A DNA stretch of 64,000 nucleotides. Origin: Bathymodiolus brooksi (lineage: Eukaryota > Mollusca > Bivalvia > Mytilida > Modiolidae). The stretch covers positions 18,226,886 through 18,290,885 of the forward strand of contig OY804590.1 of assembly GCA_963680875.1 (NCBI GenBank), in the 5' to 3' direction. The notes beneath the pieces are model-generated. The model worked only from the letters and a program-made list of their open reading frames with translations. It was not told the DNA's origin and did no database searches. A program made the translations under genes and the position numbers. This document shows positions 19,201 through 29,939 of this stretch, in pieces. Numbering within the stretch: the first letter of the stretch is position 1; each line of letters begins with the position of its first letter.

Positions 19201-21480
19201 CATATATAGAAAACAAAAGATTGAGCAACACGAACCACAAGAAAAACGACAAACAATGATATACAAACACTACATATATAGAAAACAAAAGATTGAGCAA
19301 CACGAACCACAAGAAAAACGACAAACAATGATATACAAACACTACATATATAGAAAACAAAAGATTGAGCAACACGAACCACAAGAAAAACGACAAACAA
19401 TGATATACAAACACTACATATATAGAAAACAAAAGATTGAGCAACACGAACCACAAGAAAAACGACAAACAATGATATACAAACACTACATATATAGAAA
19501 ACAAAAGATTGAGCAACACGAACCACAAGAAAAACGACAAACAATGATATACAAACACTACATATATAGAAAACAAAAGATTGAGCAACACGAACCACAA
19601 GAAAAACGACAAACAATGATATACAAACACTACATATATAGAAAACAAAAGATTGAGCAACACGAACCACAAGAAAAACGACAAACAATGATATACAAAC
19701 ACTACATATATAGAAAACAAAAGATTGAGCAACACGAACCACAAGAAAAACGACAAACAATGATATACAAACACTACATATATAGAAAACAAAAGATTGA
19801 GCAACACGAACCACAAGAAAAACGACAAACAATGATATACAAACACTACATATATAGAAAACAAAAGATTGAGCAACACGAACCACAAGAAAAACGACAA
19901 ACAATGATATACAAACACTACATATATAGAAAACAAAAGATTGAGCAACACGAACCACAAGAAAAACGACAAACAATGATATACAAACACTACATATATA
20001 GAAAACAAAAGATTGAGCAACACGAACCACAAGAAAAACGACAAACAATGATATACAAACACTACATATATAGAAAACAAAAGATTGAGCAACACGAACC
20101 ACAAGAAAAACGACAAACAATGATATACAAACACTACATATATAGAAAACAAAAGATTGAGCAACACGAACCACAAGAAAAACGACAAACAATGATATAC
20201 AAACACTACATATATAGAAAACAAAAGATTGAGCAACACGAACCACAAGAAAAACGACAAACAATGATATACAAACACTACATATATAGAAAACAAAAGA
20301 TTGAGCAACACGAACCACAAGAAAAACGACAAACAATGATATACAAACACTACATATATAGAAAACAAAAGATTGAGCAACACGAACCACAAGAAAAACG
20401 ACAAACAATGATATACAAACACTACATATATAGAAAACAAAAGATTGAGCAACACGAACCACAAGAAAAACGACAAACAATGATATACAAACACTACATA
20501 TATAGAAAACAAAAGATTGAGCAACACGAACCACAAGAAAAACGACAAACAATGATATACAAACACTACATATATAGAAAACAAAAGATTGAGCAACACG
20601 AACCACAAGAAAAACGACAAACAATGATATACAAACACTACATATATAGAAAACAAAAGATTGAGCAACACGAACCACAAGAAAAACGACAAACAATGAT
20701 ATACAAACACTACATATATAGAAAACAAAAGATTGAGCAACACGAACCACAAGAAAAACGACAAACAATGATATACAAACACTACATATATAGAAAACAA
20801 AAGATTGAGCAACACGAACCACAAGAAAAACGACAAACAATGATATACAAACACTACATATATAGAAAACAAAAGATTGAGCAACACGAACCACAAGAAA
20901 AACGACAAACAATGATATACAAACACTACATATATAGAAAACAAAAGATTGAGCAACACGAACCACAAGAAAAACGACAAACAATGATATACAAACACTA
21001 CATATATAGAAAACAAAAGATTGAGCAACACGAACCACAAGAAAAACGACAAACAATGATATACAAACACTACATATATAGAAAACAAAAGATTGAGCAA
21101 CACGAACCACAAGAAAAACGACAAACAATGATATACAAACACTACATATATAGAAAACAAAAGATTGAGCAACACGAACCACAAGAAAAACGACAAACAA
21201 TGATATACAAACACTACATATATAGAAAACAAAAGATTGAGCAACACGAACCACAAGAAAAACGACAAACAATGATATACAAAACACTACATATATAGAA
21301 AACAAAAGATTGAGCAACACGAACCACAAGAAAAACGACAAACAATGATATACAAAACACTACATATATAGAAAACAAAAGATTGAGAAACACGAACCAC
21401 AAGAAAAACGACAAACAATGATATACAAACACTACATATATAGAAAACAAAAGATTGAGCAACACGAACCACAAGAAAAA
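16205..21480. repeat. 72-bp satellite array, about 73 units, extremely homogeneous
   Basis: The unit contains CGACAAACAATGATATACAA, ACACTACATATATAGAAAAC and AAAAGATTGAGCAACACG. From about 17,745 to 21,280 roughly 49 successive units appear identical; exceptions cluster near the edges (a 70-bp unit at about 17,690, 73-bp units at about 21,282 and 21,354, single-base changes at 16,331 and 16,535). 72 is a multiple of 3 and the unit lacks stops in several frames, giving artefactual frames up to 1,711 residues. The unit is a shortened form of the dispersed repeat seen at 50,940-51,010. Confidence 0.95.
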
Positions 21481-21770
21481 CCGGGAATGTACTCAGGTGA
21501 TCAGAAGGGTTAGCAGTTTCAGCTTCATCTGTGACACCGTAGTGTTACTGTTAAGCGACACGAACATCATTGTCTGTGGGCATCTAAATGTGTAAAATGT
21601 GTTCGTATTACGTATTCCTAGCCCACAGTGTAACATTAAAATGCCCAGTCATTGTAAATGATAAGATTATAATTATACAAAAAATGTAAATTGGAACGAG
21701 ACATGACTTTGTGTGGTAATAATTGGCTGTACGAAGAAGCTTCTTTGAAAAAATCGGGGTCGTCCTTCAG
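21481..21770. other. Residual dispersed repeat and unassigned sequence after the array
   Basis: 21,481-21,535 (GGTGATCAGAAGGGTTAGCA) continues the same dispersed repeat from which the 72-bp unit derives, matching the order at 51,025-51,055. The rest is AT-rich with no supportable gene. Confidence 0.5.
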
Positions 21771-22265
21771 GGAATATACTAGATACGATAACGTAACCCT
21801 CATTCCGCTTGTGCTCCAGTTAGGGTTACGAATCCAGGGGCGGATCCAGGATTTATGGTTAGGGGGAGCGTGAGTAGGCGAGGGGTCTGGGGACCGCATA
21901 CGGTCCCCAGTGGGTCCAGGGCAGAGCCCCAGTAGGGAACCCAGGGGACCAAGCCCCCCGGAAGCTCTGGGTGTTTGAGGAATTACAGACATTTATTTGA
22001 ACAACAATTTTGAACCAACCACACCATTTTAATCAGACCAAAAAAACTTGACTTTGAGTCTTAATTTTGTCGGATAATTGTTAACAGTATGTTTTTGTCA
22101 GATTATAAGAACCTAAAGTAAAACTTTTTTTGAACAACCGTGATGCGAATTGTTCAACTCATGACTGATCGATCACGATATTTTAACCCTTCAAAGAACT
22201 ATTGGTTTACTAGTTTTAACGCATTCCTCATTTCACTGTACTTTCGGGTGGTTCTAGTTAATAAT

Positions 22266-22535
22266 GCCCGTCCGGATGGAGCTTTTCTTTTCGTCGTTTG
22301 ATTCATTCATGATTCGACCGTTCTTGTTTATAGACAAACAAAAGCAGAAATTGTCAATACATGAACTTGTTGTTGATTTCTGATTAACTAGCGTAACTAA
22401 ATTAGATGATCAGAATCGTTTCATGCAGCATTAATGTTAACATATTCGCCTTTGTTTGTCTATAAACAAGAACGAATCATAGGTTTTCAATGAATGAACC
22501 AACTGCGAAACGAAAAGCTTCATCCGAGCGGACAG
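22266..22535. repeat. Long imperfect inverted repeat (foldback)
   Basis: Arms of about 80 bases at 22,266-22,346 and 22,449-22,535 match in inverted orientation, for example GTTCTTGTTTATAGACAAAC against GTTTGTCTATAAACAAGAAC, with a spacer of about 100 bases. It would fold into a long stem. No coding potential. Confidence 0.75.
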
Positions 22536-22594
22536 TAATCTGATCATGAAGATGTATGTCTTCTGCGTGTAATTCATCAATTTGTATCTGGTTA

Positions 22595-22886
22595 GGGATC
22601 GCCCATTTAACTTGCAGGGGAGGGACTATGGGGTTTTTTTTCGTTCGAAATTTTTTTTCCCGGACAACACGAGAGTTAGAATATTTATTTTTGTTGTCGC
22701 GCAAAGCGCGAAATTTTTTTTCTAGAATTTATCATTAGGTTATATGACAAAAACTCTGAATCAGATAAAAAAATTTTCCTCCACCAAAATCAGAATATTT
22801 TTTCAGGAACATTGGGAATCAGAATATTTTTTTAGAAAAAAAAACATAGCCCTCCCCTCCCCCCTGGAAGTTAAATGGTCCGTCCC
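22595..22886. mobile_element. MITE with TTA target duplication (Harbinger-like)
   Basis: Inverted ends GGGATCGCCCATTTAACTT and, from the right, GGGACGGACCATTTAACTT, followed on both sides by GGGGAGGG. TTA occurs on both flanks (22,592-22,594 and 22,887-22,889). A three-base TWA duplication fits PIF/Harbinger elements. The interior is A/T-run-rich and non-coding. Confidence 0.65.
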
Positions 22887-23926
22887 TTATGAATGATACT
22901 GATGTTGAAAGAACGTCAGTATTAGGATTTAAGTTTACTAAATGCTTTGATCTGTAAAGATTTGTTTTTCTTATAGTTGTAAAATTGACTGAAGAAATAA
23001 GGTTTAATTAGCGTGAGGAAATAGTTGATGTCTGGTACCTCGGAACCAATCAGAATGGATTAATCTTTGAACTACTGACAGCAATCCATATATGGATCAG
23101 CGAACACACCCAACGTGTATTTACAATGTGTAGGAATATTTTACTACAGGTCACGAGTCAACCATTCATAAAAAAGTTGTTTGTTGAACTGCTTAATTAA
23201 CGTTGTATAACATATGCTGTGCGAATTTTAGGGGGGGGGGGGGCGCACGCCCCGTACGCCCCCTCTAAATCCGCCTCTGGAATCGGTCCCATTCAACGTA
23301 TGGGAGCAAATTAAAATTTTCGTTAAGTGAATATTTCAACTTTCTTTTTGCATATCTGGTCATAACTTATTATTCCCTACAATTTTTAAGTAATGGTGAT
23401 ACGAAATAAGTGTTACAATACCTGTTTCTACCTTCACGGTCGATTTCGTATTCGAAAATTCTTTCTTGTCCGCCATGACACCTTACGTAGACTCTCGCGA
23501 TGGGCGGAACCTATCCATATATGGATCTCAATGCCAAATATGGAAAACTTTTACTACGATTTTACTATGATTTTACGGCAATCGATCCAAATAAGGATAT
23601 CTCCAAAACGAGGCAAATGCACATGAAATAGCAACTTGTATACAAAATGTCGGACAGAAAGAAGGTTTCATGCATTCAAATTTTCAGATGGATATAATCT
23701 ACCATGGATTGATGCAGCGTTTACTTAACACCTCAAGGTTTACCTAAATATATTTATCTTTCACCCCCGTTAATTTTTCCAACCACTTACAGCGGAATTA
23801 GGACAAAAAACCGCCCGGTGTGAATCACTCCGGGCGCTACTCCCATACGTTGAATGGGACCGATTCGTAACCCTCGCTGGGAGCAAATGCGAACTGAGGG
23901 TTACGTTATCGTATCTAGGAATATAC

Positions 23927-24125
23927 AGTTCTCCTAGCTGTTACAATTCTCTTTTTAACTACCATTTTTGTTCCTGTAGCTGATTGATTATCTCTTTCAA
24001 TTCCAAGATGAGTTGAGTTGGAAACTGTTGACATTGGCTTACCATTTAAATACGGTATCAGGACATCTCGGGACCTGGACATCTCGGTACTGAACATATG
24101 CGACATCTCGGCACTCGGTACTGAA
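23927..24125 (-). pseudogene. LINE reverse-transcriptase ORF fragment
   Basis: The minus strand encodes KPMSTVSNSTHLGIERD and KRIVTARRTVYS, which resemble the region downstream of the polymerase core in molluscan LINE ORF2 proteins (pattern THLGI... and AR.T.YS). The beginning overlaps a short repeat, GGACATCTCGGTAC, also found in the LINE remnant at 47,860-47,935. Only about 60 residues remain. Confidence 0.55.
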
Positions 24126-24129
24126 TAAT

Positions 24130-24545
24130 AAAAACAATTGTGGGGAAAAGCAATAAATCAGTCAGTTTTAATGAAATGAAAGTACCGGGGCTTTCTTAAC
24201 AAACACGCAGAATTTCATAATTTGCATAATTACTTTTGTAAATAATAAATGGAGTACATATAAATAAAAATCAATATACAAAAACAACGATCTGCGGGAT
24301 TAAAGAACTACTAGTACAAAAATATTAATAATTAATGGGTGATACTAAACAGAGTCGACTAGAGTCGATTAGGGTCGACTAGAGTCTACTACTGAAATAA
24401 CGCAAAATAAACATGTAAAAGTATTGCATTACTTTGTAGATGATATTAAATGACTTAAATGATATTTATAAGTTAATTTTATTGATGTTTTAGTTCTCAC
24501 GGATATAATACGACCACGACCACCCCTTTATTGGTTATATATTGT
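24130..24545. other. Unassigned AT-rich stretch
   Basis: Nothing supportable apart from a short 12-bp-like reiteration of AGAGTCGACTAG at 24,350-24,390. Confidence 0.45.
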
Positions 24546-25760
24546 AAGAACAGGTTTGAAGATACTAAAAGAGATAATCAGAAGACGTAACCGAAGAACA
24601 GACAATACAATGGCCAAACTAGAGGCTCACCTGAGCCTGTATCGCTCACCAGATTATTCATATGCAGTTTGTGTTCAATGAAGTCTAGATTTTAAGAAAA
24701 ATATATATTCATTTTTACATAGGATCCGATGTTCAATTATAACACATTTAAGAAGGACTTCAATTAAAAAAAGGGCGTTGAAAGAGGAAACCTGTCGACA
24801 TACTACCGAACGCATTCAGTAACAAACAAATCAAAACTGGATGAAAAATAAATTTTTTATATATCTTTCAAATACAAGAAATTTTGGAATTTTGACCCCC
24901 TTTAGAACCCTTTTGGAAACAAAATAGCACATTTTTAAATGGTCCATGAATATAACACGATAAGCTTAACACTTTAACACTTCGCTAAAAACTGCATTAA
25001 AAGTGGATGAGAAATAAAACTCAAATTTTGGAAATTGGCACTTTTCGGCATCATTCGATCAAGTTTTTCTCGGAAATGGTAAAAGATAGAGGAAATCCGT
25101 CGACATACCACAGAAAGCTCTCAACACAATAAATCTAACAAAAACAAAAAAAATCCCATCAAAATTGAATGAAAAATAATGATTCTATACACCTATAAAA
25201 TATGCGAATTTTCGGAACTTGGACCCGCTTTGTAGACCCCTTTTTTCGAAATAAAATAGCAAAACAAAATTATGGAACATCAATAACTCATAAAGTTTAA
25301 CACTTTGCACAATTTTAAACTGTATTATAATTGGCTAAATTAAAAAAAAGATCAAAATTTTAATCCCCCCCCCCTTTGACCCCTTTTATGCCAAAAACCG
25401 TAATAGTTACATATTAACGCTATTGTATGTTTCTAAAAGAGATATTCTTAAGGAATGCATTAAAAGAAATTGCAATCTTTTAGACACCTTGGGACTCTTA
25501 TTTTTATTTACGGATGACGAAGACGGACGACTGACGCCAAATATCGACAATACCTTACACTATATCCTTTGGGTCAGGTGAGCTGAAAAAACAAAACAAA
25601 GTCAACAAAGCGCTATTTAGAAACTACAGATCGAGCAACACGAAAGCCAGGTGCTTCGGAAAGGGAAGCAGGTCCTGCTCCTCTGTTGGCACTCATCGTT
25701 TTACTCTGGTTGAAAATCAAGTCATGAGGTATGAAAGAAGCGTGGGGTTGTAAGTAATCT
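24545..25760. repeat. Dispersed mussel-type repeat split by a later insertion
   Basis: 24,560-24,618 (GAGATAATCAGAAGACG, GACAATACAATGGCCAAA) and 25,600-25,760 (CTACAGATCGAGCAACACG, GGGAAGCAGGTCCTGCTCC) are the two halves of the repeat seen whole at 50,880-51,060. The element at 24,619-25,590 interrupts it. Confidence 0.7.
24619..25590. mobile_element. Dispersed element with ends CTAGAGGCTC and GGTGAGCTGAAAA
   Basis: It begins CTAGAGGCTCACCTGAGCC and ends GACGAAGACGGACGAC ... GGGTCAGGTGAGCTGAAAA. The same ends bound 32,277-36,836. The interior is AT-rich with repeated ACTTTGCACAATTTTAAAC-like motifs and no supportable reading frame. The class is unknown to me. Confidence 0.65.
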
Positions 25761-25863
25761 GCTCAAGACAATTGGTTTATTTACACATCTTGATTCGTGT
25801 TCTTATGTACAGCTTTTTGTAACATCTTTTTTTTATTGTTGCATGGATAATTGGTACACTCTG

Positions 25864-26037
25864 CAGGGGCGGATCCAGGGGGGCGCATCCGGCGCGCGCC
25901 CCCCTTAAAATTGGAAAAAATATGATTTTTTGGCGTAAAATCGTGATTTTTCACACGAAATATCCAATATCCGCTCGGCGCATTTTTTTTAAGTGCGCCC
26001 CCCCCCCCCCTAACTTGAAATCCTGGATCCGCCCCTG
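25864..26037. mobile_element. hAT-type MITE with 5-bp target duplication CTCTG
   Basis: Ends CAGGGGCGGATCC and GGATCCGCCCCTG, with CTCTG at 25,859-25,863 and 26,038-26,042. The interior matches that of the MITE at 11,192-11,466 in inverse orientation, including AAAATCGTGATTTTTCACAC and a C run. Confidence 0.88.
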
Positions 26038-26044
26038 CTCTGGA

Positions 26045-27110
26045 AACAACAAGATATCATTATCACGCCGGGTATTCGGATACTTGGAACCGGGTCGAAC
26101 ACTAAGAACCGGGTCAGACAAGTGACAACAACGTTTTCGGGTGAGTATGCTATTTTTATCCTCAGCGACCGTCAGCGATATTAACAACAGAAATAAATTG
26201 ACACATCGCCTTTGCTATTAACGTACTAGGTCTATGTCAAGTTTTGAGTATTATAATTGGATAATAAATCGACAAGAACGTTTTAATATCGGAAGTTTCA
26301 GAAAAAATATGTGAATCTTTAACTTTAGTCGCTTATATCTACTCACGGAGAGCGAGTTCCATGATTGTGTTGGTCGATATACCTCTCATAATCTATACTA
26401 GACTATTCATTAAAAAATAGGCTTTTGACTAGCCGTGAAAAACCAGTGATATTCTTGAACTGAAACTTCACCTCAGTTTTTGGTTTTCCGTTCATTTCTA
26501 AGTATATACATGTACATGGGCTTCATGAAGACTGGTTTATCGATCGATTGAATGTTGTTTCGTGTCAAGTGAAGTTTTTAAACTATATTCATTGTACAAA
26601 CAAGGTTACAAAGCATTAAGCATATAGGTGAAAAGAAAAGGTGTCATATGAACGAATGCTAGGATTGCCAGGGGGAGAAAAAAAAGGGGAGGGGAGGAAA
26701 TAGTAGGAAACTTTGTCTTAAAATGGTCAACCACATCAACGATTATTGCTAAGAAACTATTCCTCAGTAGAAGCTGTTGCAGGAAATTTTGAAGATGTCA
26801 AAGGGGTAATCAGACACCGTGAATTGTCTTATGTTCAAAGAGCGTAACATTCTCCGTTCAAGGTGTACTGGTTTACGTCGCGTCTTAAGGAAGAGTTGTG
26901 TACATGTATTCGCTTCGTCCAGCACAACAAGCGAACTCTCCCTTTGAAGGGGGTTGTATCTCTTGTCGGAGAAACTATGTTCCATTTCTCTATCCCTTGG
27001 GTTTCACGGGCGTCCGTACAGAATGGATTTATAAAAGCAGGGGTTGCTGGACAAGTGTTATTTCCAGTCCGAGTATCTTAAATATTCTCAATATTGGAGA
27101 AAGATATCCC
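26045..27110. other. Largely unassigned stretch with one dispersed-repeat fragment
   Basis: 26,785-26,815 (GATGTCAAAGGGGTAATCAG) belongs to the dispersed repeat seen at 50,880. Otherwise AT-rich, with open frames near 26,760-27,110 that look like non-coding shadows. Confidence 0.45.
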
Positions 27111-27111
27111 T

Positions 27112-27620
27112 ACTAGCCAAATTACGTTGTCAAAACGTAGTGACAACGTAACTTTTTCGTTGTTACAACGTAAGCATTTTACGTTTTAACTACGCCGATT
27201 TGTAGACTCCCCTAAGCGTAACTACCACGTTGTGGTACTACGTAGTAAAAGACCTTTCTCCAACCAAACGACAACCATGACCATGTAAGGACGTTTACAC
27301 AACGTAACCACCAACCATCACAGGACCTTAATACGAGGTAAATCCAACTAATTAAGGACGTTTACACAACGTAACTACCAACCATCATAGGACCTTTATA
27401 CGACGTAATTACAACCACCAAAGGACCTTTACATGACGTAACTACAACCACCTAGGGACCTTTATACAATGTAACTACGAACACCTAAAGACCTTTAGAC
27501 GACGCAACTACAACCATCTCTATATAGTTATACAACTACAAAAAATGTACAACCCTAAAAGGACTTGTATAGCCAAATTACGTTGTCAAAGCATTGTGAC
27601 AACGTAATTTGGATAGTAGG
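27112..27620. repeat. ACGT-rich repeat block with hairpins
   Basis: It opens with a hairpin, TTACGTTGTCA paired with TGACAACGTAA, and closes with a larger one at about 27,571-27,608 with perfect 16-base arms CCAAATTACGTTGTCA. Between them about seven units of 30-37 bases reiterate ACGTAACTACAACCACC and GGACCTTTA. A related ACGT-rich block lies at 38,076-38,700. Together they may be the ends of one large element. Confidence 0.7.
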
Positions 27621-29360
27621 GCAACTATAATCACATTAAGACCGTTACACCATGCAACTACCGGTACCAACTACAAAAATGTACATTATTTTTTGTGTAT
27701 TTAAGGACCTTTTGTGATGTTCTTAATTTTTTTGAGTTAACTAATAAAATATAAAATTCTAAACCTTTATTAATCCAAATTATTGCAAGTTTTACAGATG
27801 ATGAAACACTCTTTCTACTCTCAGACTGTCCCATCATAATCTATTTTAAAGATGCCAAAATGTTTAGATGTAATTATTATACAAATATGTCAGGTACATG
27901 TAATAATAAATATATCAGATTAAAAAACATGTAAAATAAATGTACTAAAAATCTTTATCTTGTGAAAGTTGCATTTGACAAAATTAAAGATGTACAGACA
28001 ATGTATATAGATAACATCTCTAGAAGTAATGAATAGGTACACATCCAGTGGAGGACCTACATTTTAAGGTCCCTGAACTATTATGTGGGCCCTTTTGCAG
28101 CCAGCAAGAATAACCAACAAGGTCAAAAGGGCCATGAACAGGGTGTTGGGGTGGAGTCCTTGACAATGGGCCAAACATTGATCCCTTTCCCACCAGCAAA
28201 GAGGTCTGAGTAACGGATGGTATCTTCTTCAATGGTGTTGTTCCATATGGGATATTCTGATAATTGTTTGTTTTTAATTTAACCACTATATCTCAGATTT
28301 TTATTAAAATTGCTGTACTGGGTTATAAGCATTTTATGCTAGAAAACAGAAATATCTCAATAAATATGGGAACTGAAGCACTAGTTGCTGACTAAGGAAA
28401 CAGCAGAAATACATGTATACATATAAAAATATCACCCTGCTAACTATGGACCAAACTCATAAGAACAACTTGACCTATACATCTATTCTTTAGTTTAACA
28501 TTAAAACACTAAAAAAGATATAATCGAAAATTACCAAAAACGAAGAAACATTTGTAGGAACCAGGATCACACCACCCAACATCAATGCAAAGAAAAAAGA
28601 ATTTGTTTATTCTCTAAATTACTAGAGAGGAAGGTCATTAGAGGGGGATCGTTAGGATAAAGAGGTGATAGTCTTGATTTTTGGTGTTTGAATGCACAAG
28701 CCAGAGGAGTGCAGCCTGAATTAAGAATTCATGTCTGTTTGTGGTTCCGATTGGTTCTAACATAAGGACTGAGCTGTCAAACTATTAAGCTGTGCACCAA
28801 CGAAGAATTCGAGGATCCAACTGCCAAAATGTAGGCTATGAATAGATTCTGGCTACGTCAAGGAGCCCATACAGCTTGGGATTCAGGTGCTCCAACCCCC
28901 CAAATTTGGAAATTTTACTAATTACAGGGACATTTTGAGGCCATATGAAATTGGAATTGGAGCATATTCTAAGGTCAATATTAAGTACATTAACCCATTG
29001 ACTTATGATTCTATTACTAAAATAGCCTTATTTTAATAACAAAGACTTAAAAAAAAAACTCCATTAATTTTGTTGAAAAGTTAGTTCATTAAAAAAGTTG
29101 TTTCCAGGATATAAGGGGCCCTGAAGCGTAAGCTTTATTAGTTTCATAGTAAGATCTACCTGTGTACACAATCTGAGAAAGCTGTAACCCCAAAATATTC
29201 TTGTTAATTGTATATAAAAATATAACAAAGAACAATAATCTTTTAAGCTTTATAGCAATTCAAAATAAAAATATAAAAACCAATATATCACATCCCTTAC
29301 AGAGAAAAAATATAACCCTAATTTTTCTTTCTTTCTTAAAGAAAAAAAATATATTATTAA
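27621..29360. other. Unassigned AT-rich stretch
   Basis: No gene or repeat that I can support. An 88-residue minus-strand frame at 28,020-28,286 has no recognisable motif. Confidence 0.45.
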
Positions 29361-29364
29361 ATAT

Positions 29365-29630
29365 GGGGGCAGTCATGATCGTATGGTAGTTGGATTTATA
29401 ACTACCTATGCAATCAGTGCACATCACCACTAATGTTGTGAGTTCGAATCCACTTAGATGAGATGTACTTGATACAACATTCTGTGATAAAGTTTGTCAG
29501 TGACCTAGGGCAGGTCAGTGATTTTCTCTGGGTACTCCGGTTTCCTCAACCAATGAAACTGACAGCCATGATATAAATTAAATATCGTCGAAAGTGGTGT
29601 TAAACACCACACGGCATAACCCTAACTCTA
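29365..29630 (+). mobile_element. SINE, near full length
   Basis: Head GATCGTATGGTAGTTGGATT, B-box-like GAGTTCGAATCC at about 29,441, body GTACTTGATACAAC and GGGTACTCCGGTTTCCTC, tail GAAAGTGGTGTTAAACACC, ending CATAACCCTAACTCTA. Confidence 0.85.
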
Positions 29631-29829
29631 TCTATTAAATATGCATTTAACAAGATAAATCCAATAAGAAAAACATGAAACTCATATAAATACACACAAT
29701 CATATCTGAAAAAAATCAAATACTAAGTTTTTTAAAGTAACTTTAAATGTTAAATTTCAATTTATATACTGGCATACAAATCATGATTTTCATTCAACTT
29801 TCATTCAACATTATATTATATAATACTAT

Positions 29830-29936
29830 CCTGGGTACTCCAGTTTCCTCTACCATTATAAACTGACCAACACGATATAACTGAAATATTGTTGAAAGTG
29901 GTGTTAAACACTCATAACCTTATAATTAACTCTAAC
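29830..29936 (+). mobile_element. SINE 3' fragment
   Basis: TGGGTACTCCAGTTTCCTC to GAAAGTGGTGTTAAACACTC matches the 3' half of the SINE 200 bases upstream. Confidence 0.75.
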
Positions 29937-29939
29937 CCA

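Larger units (their letters stand above)
21835..23279. mobile_element. hAT-type element inserted into the Mutator-like element, 5-bp duplication GAATC
   Basis: It starts CAGGGGCGGATCC and ends AATCCGCCTCTG, with GAATC at 21,830-21,834 and 23,280-23,284. Its left subterminal region resembles the hAT transposon at 13,234. It contains no transposase that I could find, but holds a foldback pair (22,266-22,535) and a further MITE (22,595-22,886), so three insertions are stacked here. Confidence 0.85.
21780..23917. mobile_element. Mutator-like MITE with long inverted repeats and 9-bp target duplication
   Basis: GGAATATAC flanks both sides (21,771-21,779 and 23,918-23,926). The termini begin TAGATACGATAACGTAACCC and are inverted over roughly 85-90 bases once the inserted element at 21,835-23,279 is removed; the inner part GGTCCCATTCAACGTATGGG (23,285 on) has its exact complement at about 23,840-23,862. 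Long terminal inverted repeats plus a 9-bp duplication are typical of Mutator-like elements. No transposase is present. Confidence 0.8.

Noticed and set aside
16133..21341. Open frames of 1,184-1,711 residues on both strands (MIYKHYIYRKQKIEQHEPQEKRQT repeats; hydrophobic repeats on the other strand)
   Set aside because: The 72-bp period is a multiple of 3 and the unit lacks stops in these frames. Both strands are open together and unit identity is at DNA level, so selection on protein is not indicated.
28020..28286. 88-residue minus-strand frame
   Set aside because: No recognisable motif, no homologous copy in the window, and composition like surrounding DNA.
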